Assembly (NCBI GenBank): GCA_023412215.1
Contig: JAEYNX010000020.1
Location: 1 to 64,000 of the forward strand
Source of the DNA: Bacillota bacterium
Lineage (GTDB): Bacteria; Bacillota; Clostridia; Oscillospirales; Ruminococcaceae
Direction: 5' to 3'
Length of the DNA stretch: 64,000 bases
Numbering within the stretch: the stretch's first letter is position 1; each line of letters begins with the position of its first letter. The position numbers and the translations under genes are program-made. Of this stretch, positions 33,950 to 42,679 are shown one piece after another. The notes beneath the pieces are model-generated. The model ran no database searches. It was not told the DNA's origin and saw only the letters and a program-made list of their open reading frames with translations.

Positions 33950-35280
33950 GCGCTGCTCGCCATAATGCGCTTATGCCCTTAAAATGCCCACAGGGATGTC
34001 GGCGGGAATTTTACAGACAAGCCACGGGATAAAATATATTCGGCGGATTTTTAAACAACTTAGCAAAGGGTTTGTGCTTAAAATCCGTTCTCTTTTCGTG
34101 TTTTCATACAATCCGGCAGGCGGCGGGGCCGGAAAGCGAGTTACCGCAAACACCGCCTGCGCATAAGATAGAACGTAAGAGGAGGCGGAAGAATGGCTGC
34201 GGCAGTGGCGGTGGCTGCCGGATGTGCAGGGGCCCGGCGCGTTCAACTCTCCGTCGGCCTTTGCTGTGCCAAAACGGGCAAAACGGTGTGGGAGGGCTTG
34301 GCAGGCCGCCCATACGCGGCGTTTGCTTCACCCGCCTATGGCGGGGGGCGCAAAACGGTAACGTCCGCCCGCAGGGGAGCTGCCGCAAAAGCGCATACCT
34401 CCGCGCCTCTTTAATATAATGTCGCCGGCTGGGGCGGCGGGCGCCTCCCTTTGCCAGAGGCAGGTGCCCGGCACCTTATCACCGCGCAAGCCGTGATACC
34501 GGTTTTTCGGGAGCCGGCGGCAGTATGTACCTAATTCCCGGGTAACGGTGCAGAGATTGCGCCTTTGTAGGGAAACGCTTTGCACACAGTCCACCTTTAA
34601 AACGCAGGAGAAGACAACACAAGGAAGGGGTACGGCTTTCACCGTGCCCCTTCCCTGTATTAAAATAGTGTTCCCAAAAGTGCAGATAAAACAAGGCAGT
34701 GACGCCTTAAAATAAATGAACTCCCCGACTAAGACATTCTGCCCAAATAATGGAGGATATTTTTGTAAAATTAAGAATATTATGCGCAAAAGTTTACGGT
34801 AAATTCAATTATTCAGCCCTAGTATTGTTGACGTTTTTCCCCACGTGGTTTAAAATAAAACAGGAATACTAATTCTTCTAAAAGAAAGTGATGAAATCAC
34901 TTTTTTAAACCCCGCCTTTGGCGGGGAGCAACAACGCTTTGTGTTGTTGCAGAATGAGTATTAAGCGATAATTCGACGGCTTAAAGCCGCCCACACCGTT
35001 TATAACGGTGTATTTGAAAAGGGGATTTTATCCCCTTTTCAAATTGAATTCAGTATAAGCGCGGCGGCTTCGGATCGGTAAGGCTTGGGAGGAACGAAAA
35101 GTTTTCGTCAGGGCGTAATTTGTTCCCTCCCTGCTGCAACCGAAATGCATCGCCGCGTCGGTTTTACAGACAAGCCGTGGCTTGCGCCGGGGCCGCTGTA
35201 ACCGGTTTTAACCTGTAATCGCCCGCTTGCTGCGGGAATCAGACTACATCATCTTAGCCGCAAAAGAGGGGGACAACACC
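33950..35280. other. 1.3-kb intergenic stretch: hairpins and a MITE-like element
   Basis: No convincing gene is present; short frames (plus 34072-34419, plus 34193-34414) show no recognisable domain. A 13-bp hairpin joins 34623-34635 to 34642-34654. The element at 34866-35056 is listed separately. After it, 35057-35158 can fold into a long imperfect hairpin (CGCGGCG with CGCCGCG, GGGAGGAAC with GTTCCCTCCC). The string TTTTACAGACAAGCC occurs at about 34009 and again at about 35163. Confidence 0.6.
34866..35056 (+). repeat. MITE-like structured element, copy 1 (full length)
   Basis: The 191-bp unit has imperfect terminal inverted repeats ATACTAATTC and GAATTCAGTAT. Inside are four hairpins in order: CCCCGCC/GGCGGGG, GCAACAACG/TGTTGTTGC, CACCGTT/AACGGTG, and a perfect long one joining TTTGAAAAGGGGAT to ATCCCCTTTTCAAA. 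The same order is found in copies at 48186-48352, 54292-54444 and 61066-61152. Confidence 0.8.
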
Positions 35281-35937
35281 TTGTCACAAGAGATCAAAAT
35301 AGCGCCTTCCATCCTTGCAAGCGATTTTTCACGCTTAGGCGAGGAGATTAAAAAGGTGGAGGAGGCCGGCGCCGACTGGATACACCTCGACGTGATGGAC
35401 GGGCACTTCGTACCTAACATCACCATAGGCCCGCCGGTAATTTGGTGCCTGCGCAAGGTGACGAAGCTGCCGTTTGACGTGCATCTGATGCTTTCCGACC
35501 CGCTGCAGTACGCAAAGTCGTTTGCCCAGGCGGGCGCGGACATGATCACCTTCCACATCGAGTCGGTGGGCGACCCGCGCACGGCGGCGGAGTATATCCG
35601 TTCGCTCGGCGTTAAGGTAGGCGTGTCCATCAAGCCGAGAACGCCCGCAGAGGCCCTTTTGCCCTACTTAAAGGAGCTTGACCTCGTATTGGTGATGACC
35701 GTGGAGCCGGGCTTCGGCGGCCAGCGCTTTATGAACGATATGCTGCCCAAGATCGAGATGCTGCGCACCGCCATCACCCGCCAGCACCTTTCTCTCGACC
35801 TGCAGGTGGACGGCGGCATCGACGAGCACACCTCCTACCTCGTGAAGCAGGCGGGCGCCAACGTACTGGTGGCGGGCAGCGCCGTTTTCGGGCGCGAAGA
35901 CTATAAAAGCGCCATCAGCATCTTAAAAAACGAATAG
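35281..35937 (+). CDS. rpe: Ribulose-phosphate 3-epimerase
   Basis: The 218-residue TIM-barrel protein shows IAPSILASDFSRLGEEI, the metal-site strand WIHLDVMDGHFVPNITIGP, LVMTVEPGFGGQRFM, the second metal-site VDGGID and VAGSAVFG. It interconverts ribulose 5-phosphate and xylulose 5-phosphate in the pentose phosphate pathway. I chose TTG at 35281 because it follows GAGGGGG and puts the first strand at the usual place; a frame opening at 35227 adds 18 unrelated residues. Confidence 0.93.
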   Translation: MSQEIKIAPSILASDFSRLGEEIKKVEEAGADWIHLDVMDGHFVPNITIGPPVIWCLRKVTKLPFDVHLMLSDPLQYAKSFAQAGADMITFHIESVGDPRTAAEYIRSLGVKVGVSIKPRTPAEALLPYLKELDLVLVMTVEPGFGGQRFMNDMLPKIEMLRTAITRQHLSLDLQVDGGIDEHTSYLVKQAGANVLVAGSAVFGREDYKSAISILKNE

Positions 35938-35962
35938 CTACATAAAAGCGCCCAGGGCCCTG

Positions 35963-36520
35963 CTACAGGGTTTTGAGGGTCGCCAGCGTATTTTTTGAAA
36001 GCAGCAGGCTGCCGTGCTCGTCGAGCGCCGACAAGGCCAGTAATCCGCCGCCGCACAGGCGGCCGAACTCCGCCAAACCCGGGCCGATGCGCTCCGCGCT
36101 CTTGGCGCCCAGCACGATGCGGTAGTGGCCGCTATAGCTGTAAAGCGCCAGAAGCGGCAGGCTGACGGGGCAGGCTCGCGCCCAGCTCGCGGCATCGTTT
36201 AAGGTGTCGAACTCGTAGATGACGGGGGTGCTGTCGGCAAGGGTAGCCTTCTTTTTGCCCTCGCTGAAGAGGCCTGTGTCCAGCTTGGTAAAAAGCAGCG
36301 TGCAGCTGCCGTCGCTGTTTGAAAACGCCTCTATATAAAGCTTTGCGCCGGTGAAGTCAAAGCCGGTTTTCACCTTCGCAAACGACAATATCTCTGAGAT
36401 GGCGCGCTTGCTGGAGGGGCTTTGATAGTCCAGCTCCTCGTAGGTGAGGTTCAGCCGCTCCATATCCGAGGTCGTCAGCAGTATTTTAATCTTATCGCTG
36501 TTGATTGCCTTAATAATCAC
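35963..36520 (-). CDS. mecA: MecA-family adaptor protein
   Basis: The 185-residue protein starts IIKAINSDKIKILLTTSDME and continues with LTYEELDYQSPSSKRAISEIL, the N-terminal domain of MecA-type adaptors, followed by a C-terminal alpha/beta domain (PVIYEFDTLNDAASWA; YRIVLGAKS). MecA brings regulatory proteins to the ClpCP protease. Translation likely starts at GTG (36520) behind GGAGGG; the open frame extends upstream without a better site. It converges with rpe, 25 bases away. Confidence 0.82.
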   Translation of the reverse strand: MIIKAINSDKIKILLTTSDMERLNLTYEELDYQSPSSKRAISEILSFAKVKTGFDFTGAKLYIEAFSNSDGSCTLLFTKLDTGLFSEGKKKATLADSTPVIYEFDTLNDAASWARACPVSLPLLALYSYSGHYRIVLGAKSAERIGPGLAEFGRLCGGGLLALSALDEHGSLLLSKNTLATLKTL

Positions 36521-36695
36521 AAAACCACCCTCCAACAGCTTATAGGTCTTGATAGTTGCCTTCGGTCGCGTGCCCGAACCCAAGGGGCGTCTTATTACAG
36601 TATATGCGGGGTTTACCGTGTTTGAACCGCATCCGCCGGTTTCGGCAAATTGCCTTAGCGTGCCCCGCTTAAGTAACAAAAAGAGGTGAATAGAA

Positions 36696-37973
36696 ATGGC
36701 AGCCAGCTGGTTTAGCGGCGAAAACCTGTATCAGGCGAAGGAACCCGCTTTTTCACGTGAACAGAAAGAGTTTTTAAACCCTTCGGTCATCTATCTGCCG
36801 GATTACGATGAATCTTACGGCCAGCCCCCCAAGGCGCTTATGGCCGATACCATATATCAGGGTAGGTTTGAGCTGGATTACCCCCGGCTCTCCTGCACAT
36901 CCTTTTTGCGTTTCAGAATAAAGGATAACGATAAGCCGAAGATCAAAGAGGGCGACGAGCCCCTTACCTATGCGTTTACCGACGCTCCCAAGAAGCGGAA
37001 GAAGGAGGGCAGCCCCTTTAACAACAAGCAGGAGCCGCTGACGGTGGAGCGTTTTGAGCCGGAGGAGCTTTTGCAGATTGCCGAGTGGGCCGCCATTGTG
37101 GACGAGACCGACGGCAAGTTTTTAAGCGAGAAGCTGGAGCTCATCTACGAGGGCGGCTACGACGCCATCGTGTGCGACGCCATCGACGAGCAGCCCTATG
37201 TCTCCTCCAACATCAGCACGCTCATGCAAAAGAGCGAGGCGGTGTTCAGCGCCCTTGCCATGGTGGCGCAGTCCGCCGGTGCGGCGAACACCTTCGCGCT
37301 TTGCTACGCCGATATGGACGACGCCGAAACGGTGATCCCCCACAAGATGTACACGGTGCCCGTCAAGCGCATCTACGGGCGCTACCCCGTGCGCGACCGC
37401 GTAAAGAGGCTGCTTGCCAAACAGGGCAGGTGCTATACCATCGGCGTGCAGGCGCTCTGGCACCTTTACCGCGCCGTTGCCGAAAAACGGCCCCAGAACA
37501 CAACCGTCATCACGGTGGCGGGCGACTGTGTGGGCAACCCGCGCAACCTCGAGGTGCGTGTGGGCACCACGGCCCGCGAGGTGCTGGAGTTTTGCGGCTT
37601 AGTCAAAAACCCCATGCGCGTGATTATGGGCGGCAGTATGCGCGGCGCCGCGATCACCGATCTCGACCTGCCCGTGCTTTACACCACAAGGGCGGTGCTG
37701 GCCTTTGAGCGGCCGATCGAAAACCCCGTGCTCAGCTGCATCTCCTGCGGCCGGTGCATCGTCAGCTGCCCGCGCAGCCTTGCGCCGAACTATCTGTTTA
37801 AGAACTTTAACGCCCGCAACCTCGACGCCCTCATCCAGCTTAGGGCGGACCGGTGCATCGAGTGCGGCGTCTGCTCCTACATCTGCCCCGCGAACCTCGA
37901 GCTGCTGCACGTGGTGCGCAAGGCAAAGAATATGGTTAAAGAAGAACTGGTGAAAGATGGGGTGGAACAATGA
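36696..37973 (+). CDS. rnfC: RnfC-like ferredoxin/NADH-side subunit, divergent
   Basis: The 425-residue protein ends with two [4Fe-4S] motifs typical of RnfC (CISCGRCIVSCP near residue 348 and CIECGVCSYICP near residue 387). The middle follows RnfC order: IVCDAIDEQPYVSSN for the NGAECEPYLTAD strand, and VITVAGDCVGNPRNLEVRVGT. The N-terminal third has lost the GGIHP start, and the glycine-rich YPQGAEKQL nucleotide loop reads YGRYPVRDRVKRL. It may thus not bind NADH and FMN in the normal way. AAGAGGTG precedes the ATG. It opens the four-gene Rnf-like operon. Confidence 0.85.
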   Translation: MAASWFSGENLYQAKEPAFSREQKEFLNPSVIYLPDYDESYGQPPKALMADTIYQGRFELDYPRLSCTSFLRFRIKDNDKPKIKEGDEPLTYAFTDAPKKRKKEGSPFNNKQEPLTVERFEPEELLQIAEWAAIVDETDGKFLSEKLELIYEGGYDAIVCDAIDEQPYVSSNISTLMQKSEAVFSALAMVAQSAGAANTFALCYADMDDAETVIPHKMYTVPVKRIYGRYPVRDRVKRLLAKQGRCYTIGVQALWHLYRAVAEKRPQNTTVITVAGDCVGNPRNLEVRVGTTAREVLEFCGLVKNPMRVIMGGSMRGAAITDLDLPVLYTTRAVLAFERPIENPVLSCISCGRCIVSCPRSLAPNYLFKNFNARNLDALIQLRADRCIECGVCSYICPANLELLHVVRKAKNMVKEELVKDGVEQ

Positions 37974-39121
37974 ACCTGCAGAACGCCAAGGCCCCCCATA
38001 TCCGCTATAAAGAGAGCGTGCATACGCTGTTTACCGATGTGATCATCGCGCTGCTGCCCCTTTATGCCATGGCCTACTTCTACTACGGCCCGCGCACGGT
38101 GATCATGGCGCTCGCCGCCGTGGTGGTGTGCTATCCGCTCGACCTGCTCTGCCGCAGGATGGCGGGGAAGGTCATCAAGATCAACGACTTCTCCGGCGTG
38201 CTCACCGGGCTTATCATCCCGCTGATGCTGCCCGCCTCGGCCCCCTACTACGTGGTGGTTGCGGCCTGCCTGTTTGCCATCCTAATCGCCAAGCACCCGT
38301 TCGGCGGCCTTGGCTATAACCTGTTTAACCCCGCGGCCGCGGGCATTGCGTTTGTAACGGCCTGCTGGCCGGACGCGGTGTTCCGTTACCCCAAGCCGTT
38401 TGAACACATCCCGGTGATACTCGATACCTCGGTGGAGCTGTTTGCCTCCCCGGCAAGCGCTTTAAAGGTAAACGGCGCGCCCTCGGGCGACCTTTTGCAG
38501 ATGTTTTTGGGCAATTCACTGGGGCCGATGGGCGCCACCTCGATACTGGTGATACTCAGCTGCCTGTTCTTCCTGCTGTTTCGCAGAACCGTTTCGTGGC
38601 ATATCCCCGTTTCGGCGCTGGTAACGGCGGGATTGTTTGCGCTTTTATTCCCGCGCGTATCCATCAGCCTGTTCAGCAGCACGGTGTACGAGTTGTTTGC
38701 GGGCACCCTGGTGTTCGGCGCGGCGTTTGTGGCGACCGACCCGGTTACCTCGCCTTCCTTCCCCATGGCCAAGGTGCTTTACGGCGCGGGGATAGGCCTG
38801 CTCACCATGCTGCTGCGCTGGTTTGGCGGGTATGAGGAGGGCTTTATCTACGCGCTGCTCATCATGAACGCGCTGGCCTTTGCCCTCGACCGCCTCGCCA
38901 TCTGGGTGCGGTACGACCTGCGCTCGGGCCGGGTGCCTATCCAGCGGGTGAAGGCCGCGGCGATGGGCATCCTCGAGCACCGCGAGCATAAAAAGATAGT
39001 GATCACCGCCGCGGCGCCTTCCGACGCCCCCGAATCGCCGGAACAGGCGGAGCCTTTAGAGGCGCCCGAAGAAGCGGTGAAGGAAGAGACTACAGCGAAG
39101 GGAGGCGGGCAGCATGGCTAA
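37970..39121 (+). CDS. rnfD: RnfD-like membrane subunit
   Basis: The 383-residue protein begins APHIRYKESVHTLFTDVIIALLP, typical of RnfD/NqrB, and has about nine helices. The segment LGPMGATSILVILSC near residue 185 corresponds to the site where RnfD carries covalently bound FMN on a threonine, so T-S here is the candidate. The C-terminal 70 residues are charged and Glu/Ala-rich, longer than usual. It overlaps rnfC by four bases. RnfD is a core part of the ion-translocating module. Confidence 0.9.
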   Translation: MNLQNAKAPHIRYKESVHTLFTDVIIALLPLYAMAYFYYGPRTVIMALAAVVVCYPLDLLCRRMAGKVIKINDFSGVLTGLIIPLMLPASAPYYVVVAACLFAILIAKHPFGGLGYNLFNPAAAGIAFVTACWPDAVFRYPKPFEHIPVILDTSVELFASPASALKVNGAPSGDLLQMFLGNSLGPMGATSILVILSCLFFLLFRRTVSWHIPVSALVTAGLFALLFPRVSISLFSSTVYELFAGTLVFGAAFVATDPVTSPSFPMAKVLYGAGIGLLTMLLRWFGGYEEGFIYALLIMNALAFALDRLAIWVRYDLRSGRVPIQRVKAAAMGILEHREHKKIVITAAAPSDAPESPEQAEPLEAPEEAVKEETTAKGGGQHG

Positions 39122-39800
39122 GAAGAAGGGCGGCAAGCACCGCCTGCGCGCAAAGCTCAGAGAGTTCTGGACAGCCAACCCCATACTGGTAAACGGCCTC
39201 ACCCTCGCACCGGCGGCGGTGGCGGCCATCTACCTTAAAAACGCGGCGGCGCTGTCGCTGGCCCTTGCGGTTATCACCGTTCCCACGCTGCTGGTGGCGT
39301 CGCTCATCCGGCAGCGGCTTCCCCTGCAGCACCGCATCCCCCTTTACGCGGTGGTTTCGGCGGCCTGCTTCGCGGGGGCTATCGCCCTCATACGCCTGTG
39401 GATGCCGGAGGTAATCGACACACTGGGCATCTACCTGCCGCTGCTCATTACCAACACCGTGGTGGTGATGCGCGCCGAGGCGTTCGGCATACGCAACAAG
39501 ACCCGCTGGGTGCTGGTGGATGCGCTGGTGCAGGTGGCGGGCTACGCCTTTGTGATCTGTATTATCGGGCTTATTCGCGAGTATGTCGGCAACGGCACCA
39601 TCTGGGGCAGCCCGGTGGATAACGTCCTGCCCGTTTCGGGCCTTTCGATGCCGTTCGGCGGGTTTATCCTGCTCGGCCTGTTCGCGGCGCTTTATCAGTA
39701 TGTAAGCAACCGTGCCCTGCAGCGGCGCTTAAACGCCCACATTACGGTGAGCACGGAGGATGAAACATCCAATACCCAAACGGCGGAGGTGGTGAGCTGA
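39114..39800 (+). CDS. rnfE: RnfE-like membrane subunit
   Basis: The 228-residue protein has six predicted helices and the NqrD/RnfE features NPILVNGLTLAPA near residue 22, LGIYLPLLITNTVVVMRAEAF near residue 105 and MPFGGFILLGLF near residue 180. The usual LGLCP start reads LTLAP. RnfE and RnfA form the antiparallel pair that holds a membrane Fe-S cluster in Rnf/Nqr complexes. It overlaps rnfD by eight bases and touches rnfA. In standard order rnfG would lie between D and E; it is absent here. Confidence 0.9.
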   Translation: MAKKKGGKHRLRAKLREFWTANPILVNGLTLAPAAVAAIYLKNAAALSLALAVITVPTLLVASLIRQRLPLQHRIPLYAVVSAACFAGAIALIRLWMPEVIDTLGIYLPLLITNTVVVMRAEAFGIRNKTRWVLVDALVQVAGYAFVICIIGLIREYVGNGTIWGSPVDNVLPVSGLSMPFGGFILLGLFAALYQYVSNRALQRRLNAHITVSTEDETSNTQTAEVVS

Positions 39801-40393
39801 TGGAACTTCTCGCGCAGTTTTTTACCGCCTCGCTGATCGCGATACTGGTGGAGAACCTTGTGCTCTCGCGCGGCCTCGGCACCAGCACGGTGCTGTTCTC
39901 GGCGAGAGGGGCCAAACCGATCTTTATGTTCGGCGGCCTGCTCACCTTAATGACGATACTCTCCTCTGCGGCTGCCTTCGGCGTAAACCTGCTGGTAGGG
40001 TCGCTTTCTATCAAAATCTACGTTCGCCCCATCGCCTTCATTCTGGCGATGACCGTCGCTTACTATATAGTATATTTGACGCTGGGAAAGTTTATGAAAT
40101 CGGCCGGCGAATATGTACGCAGATATCTCGGCTACGCCACCTTCAACTGCGCCGTGCTGGGCGCCGTTTACCTTGTGGTGAACGGAAAGTACGACCTTGT
40201 GCAGACCGTCGGCTTTGGGCTCGGCGCGGGGATAGGCTTTACGCTCGCCTCGCTGCTGATCGCCGAGGGCAGGCGGCGCGTGGAGATGGCGGCGGTGCCC
40301 AAGGCATTCAAGGGGCTGCCGGTAACCCTGCTTTACATCGGCATTCTCTCACTAGCGTTCTTTGGTTTGATCGGGCACCAACTGCCGTTTTAA
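39800..40393 (+). CDS. rnfA: RnfA-like membrane subunit
   Basis: The 197-residue protein has six predicted helices and the NqrE/RnfA stretches FFTASLIAILVENLVLSRGLG near residue 7 and LGYATFNCAVLGAVYL near residue 108 (the family usually has TTNCAVLG). It shares an A with the stop codon of rnfE. RnfB, which normally follows, is missing; the next gene is a glycoside-hydrolase-like protein. Confidence 0.9.
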   Translation: MELLAQFFTASLIAILVENLVLSRGLGTSTVLFSARGAKPIFMFGGLLTLMTILSSAAAFGVNLLVGSLSIKIYVRPIAFILAMTVAYYIVYLTLGKFMKSAGEYVRRYLGYATFNCAVLGAVYLVVNGKYDLVQTVGFGLGAGIGFTLASLLIAEGRRRVEMAAVPKAFKGLPVTLLYIGILSLAFFGLIGHQLPF

Positions 40394-40453
40394 CCGAACT
40401 CAGGGCCCGCCGCAGAGAAAACACCCATATCGTGTTGAAAGGTGGCGTCCGCT

Positions 40454-41677
40454 ATGTCCGACTTTCCGGGCTTTAAGATTAAGCGAAACAGCAGAAAATA
40501 CCAAACGAAGAAGCAGCGCCGTTTTGCCGCGGTAAAAACCGTAGCCTCGGTTTTGGGCTTTTTCGCGCTGTTTTTTATAGGGTACAGCGTCGCGGAGCCG
40601 GTGGTGAGCTTCATCAACGGCGAGATGCGCGCGCGTGTGGATTCGGAATACGAGGCCTCGCAGGCCTCCTCCCAGGCCTCCTCGTCGCAGCCTGCCGAGA
40701 GCAGCCGCGCGCCGGGGCAGGGCATTGGCCTGCACGACATCAAGGCCGCCTACATGCCGCCCGACGTGTTGATAAACGACGACCGTTTTAATGAATTTAT
40801 CGCGCAGGCCAAGGCCAAGGGCGTCAACACCGCCGTGATAGAGGTAAAGGACCGCAGCGGCATCCTCTACTACGACTCGTCGGTGGCTGAAGCCAACAGC
40901 ATCGGCGCGGTGGTGGAAGATGCCCCCAAGCTGAGCGCCCGCATCGAGGCGCTGACCGCCGAGGGGATACAGACCATCGCGCGCATGAGCACCTTTGAGG
41001 ACCCTCTTGCCGCGCGCAAGATTAAAGGAACCGCCGCGAGGTATACCAAGGATGTGACCAGCGTGTGGCTGGATAACTACGCCGAGGAAGGCGGAAAGCC
41101 GTGGATTAACCCCGAATCGGCGGAAGGGGTAGACTATATCTCGTCGCTGATCGGCGAGCTTGCAGAGGACGGCGCCGCGTATGTGATGGCGGAGACCCTG
41201 CATTACCCCAAAGGCCAGGCCTTAAATCTTGCCTACTTCGGCCCGAAGAGCAACGACTCGCGCATAAACGTGTTAAACGATGTGATCACGCGGCTCACGG
41301 GGGCGCTTGCGGAGACCAACTGCAAGCTGATACTCTCCTACGACGCGCAGGATTATCTCACCGACGATGCGATGGTGTACGGCGGCAGCCCCGCCGACTT
41401 AAGCGGTGAAATCATCGCGCCCGTGATCCTGCCCGACGCGTTTGAAAAGGAGCTGACCATCGGCACCACGACGGTTACCGACCCCGCATTGCAGCCCTAT
41501 GACATCACCAAGGCGTTCACCGAGGAGCTGCAGGACGACATTGCGCAGGGCACCGAGCTGCTGCCCTTTGTGGAATACAACAACGCTTCCGGTGTGCAGA
41601 CAGAGCAGCTTCGGGCGTTAAGCGAGCTTTCGGTTGCGCCGTACATCCTTTATGCGCCGGACGGACGATATGAATAG
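40454..41677 (+). CDS. Putative glycoside hydrolase-like membrane-anchored protein (DUF4015 type)
   Basis: The 407-residue protein has a basic N-terminus, one membrane helix (about residues 30-52), a Ser/Gln/Ala-rich linker (residues 67-92) and an extracellular TIM-barrel-like domain: IKAAYMPPDVLINDDRFNEF, KAKGVNTAVIEVKDRSGILY, IEALTAEGIQTIARMSTFED, WINPESAEGVDYISSLIGEL. These strands match the putative glycosyl hydrolase domain family often seen next to wall or exopolysaccharide genes. The catalytic role is not proven for this family. The ATG at 40454 follows GAAAGGTGG; a GTG at 40442 is possible. Confidence 0.75.
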   Translation: MSDFPGFKIKRNSRKYQTKKQRRFAAVKTVASVLGFFALFFIGYSVAEPVVSFINGEMRARVDSEYEASQASSQASSSQPAESSRAPGQGIGLHDIKAAYMPPDVLINDDRFNEFIAQAKAKGVNTAVIEVKDRSGILYYDSSVAEANSIGAVVEDAPKLSARIEALTAEGIQTIARMSTFEDPLAARKIKGTAARYTKDVTSVWLDNYAEEGGKPWINPESAEGVDYISSLIGELAEDGAAYVMAETLHYPKGQALNLAYFGPKSNDSRINVLNDVITRLTGALAETNCKLILSYDAQDYLTDDAMVYGGSPADLSGEIIAPVILPDAFEKELTIGTTTVTDPALQPYDITKAFTEELQDDIAQGTELLPFVEYNNASGVQTEQLRALSELSVAPYILYAPDGRYE

Positions 41678-41695
41678 TAGCGAAAGGGAAACGAC

Positions 41696-41995
41696 ATGAA
41701 CAAGCACAGAGCAAAGATCATCGGTATTGTGGTGGGCATTGTACTCGCCTTCGCCGTGGGGGTGGGGCTGTGGCTGATGCTGCCCTGTCTGCTGGCGTGC
41801 CTGAGCGGGTTGGGCTTCGGCGACGCGGCCTCGATCGGCATCATCGGCGGCGCGGACGGGCCGACCTCCGTCTTGATCTCCTCCAAGGTTTCGCTTCGCT
41901 ATATCGCGTGGATCGTCGCCCAGGTGGCGGTATTGGCGGCGGCGCTGATTTACCGCCAACGGAACAGTAAAAAAAACAAAGACGGCGAGCAGTAA
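41696..41995 (+). CDS. Small membrane protein with the GIIGGADGPT motif
   Basis: The 99-residue protein has a first membrane helix (residues 8-35), the motif SIGIIGGADGPTSVLI (residues 45-60) and a second helix (residues 67-86) with a charged tail. IGIIGGADGPT is a hallmark of the beta subunit of sodium-pumping decarboxylases such as OadB, which are four times longer. Nothing else of such a decarboxylase is present. GAAAGGGAAACG precedes the start. It directly follows the Rnf-like operon and the hydrolase-like gene, so a link to a sodium or proton gradient is conceivable but unproven. Confidence 0.75.
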   Translation: MNKHRAKIIGIVVGIVLAFAVGVGLWLMLPCLLACLSGLGFGDAASIGIIGGADGPTSVLISSKVSLRYIAWIVAQVAVLAAALIYRQRNSKKNKDGEQ

Positions 41996-42017
41996 CCCGC
42001 CGCTGATTATAACAAAG

Positions 42018-42055
42018 CAGCCGGAAGATACACGAATATCTCTCGGCTGTTTTTT
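42018..42055 (+). terminator. Intrinsic terminator of the Rnf-like region
   Basis: CAGCCG at 42018-42023 pairs with CGGCTG at 42044-42049, with further inner pairs AGATA/TATCT, and six T follow. It ends the run that starts at rnfC. Confidence 0.85.
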
Positions 42056-42217
42056 GTATGGGCTTACCCGCGCGTGAATGTGCGACAGGGCAAACCCTGT
42101 CCCTCTGGCCCCCGAGGTTGCCCGCGGTGAATTTTTCGCCCTCTTGCTGAACCTGACAGACAGTTGTCAACACCGGCATGATAAAATGTTGAAAACGAAA
42201 CGAAAGGACGAACCGAC

Positions 42218-42679
42218 ATGAATTTTATAACCCCGCTGATTGCGGTAAAGGACATTCAAGCGTCAAAGGCGTTTTACGAAGCGGTGATGGGCATGAAGGT
42301 AACCCTAGATTTGGGGCAGAACGTCTCTTTAGACGGCAAGCTCGCGATACAGGAGGATTACGCCGGTCTGGTGGGCGTAGAGCTGCCCGTTACCCCCAAG
42401 CCCAACGACCACGAGCTGTATTTTGAGGAGCAGGATTTCGACGCCTTTATCGCCCGCTTAGATACCGTAAGCGCCGTCGAGTACCTGCACCGGGCGAAGG
42501 AATACCCGTGGGGCCAGCGCGTGGTGCGGTTTTATGACCCCGACGGTCACATCATCGAGGTAGGGGAAAACATGGAGGGCGTGTTCAAGCGCTTTCACGC
42601 TCAAGGCATGAGCGCAGAGCAGGTAGCCGAACGCACCATGCATCCGGTGGAATTTGTAAAGCAGTTTATCGGGGAATAA
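42218..42679 (+). CDS. Glyoxalase/bleomycin-resistance-fold protein
   Basis: The 153-residue protein has the VOC fold: FITPLIAVKDIQASKAFYEAVMGMKV at the start and RVVRFYDPDGHIIEVGENM near residue 95, with Glu and His positions of the metal site. The C-terminal tail of about 35 residues (MSAEQVAERTMHPVEFV) is helical. VOC proteins include glyoxalase I, dioxygenases and drug-binding proteins; the substrate is unknown. GAAAGGACG precedes the ATG. Confidence 0.85.
   Translation: MNFITPLIAVKDIQASKAFYEAVMGMKVTLDLGQNVSLDGKLAIQEDYAGLVGVELPVTPKPNDHELYFEEQDFDAFIARLDTVSAVEYLHRAKEYPWGQRVVRFYDPDGHIIEVGENMEGVFKRFHAQGMSAEQVAERTMHPVEFVKQFIGE

Noticed and set aside
34072..34419. Plus-strand frames in the 1.3-kb gap before rpe
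   Set aside because: Low-complexity Arg/Gly/Pro-rich translation and no domain; a possible ribosome binding site before 34193 is not enough.
40400..41203. 267-codon minus-strand frame opposite the hydrolase-like gene
   Set aside because: Composition and position mark it as a shadow of the plus-strand gene with signal anchor and barrel motifs.
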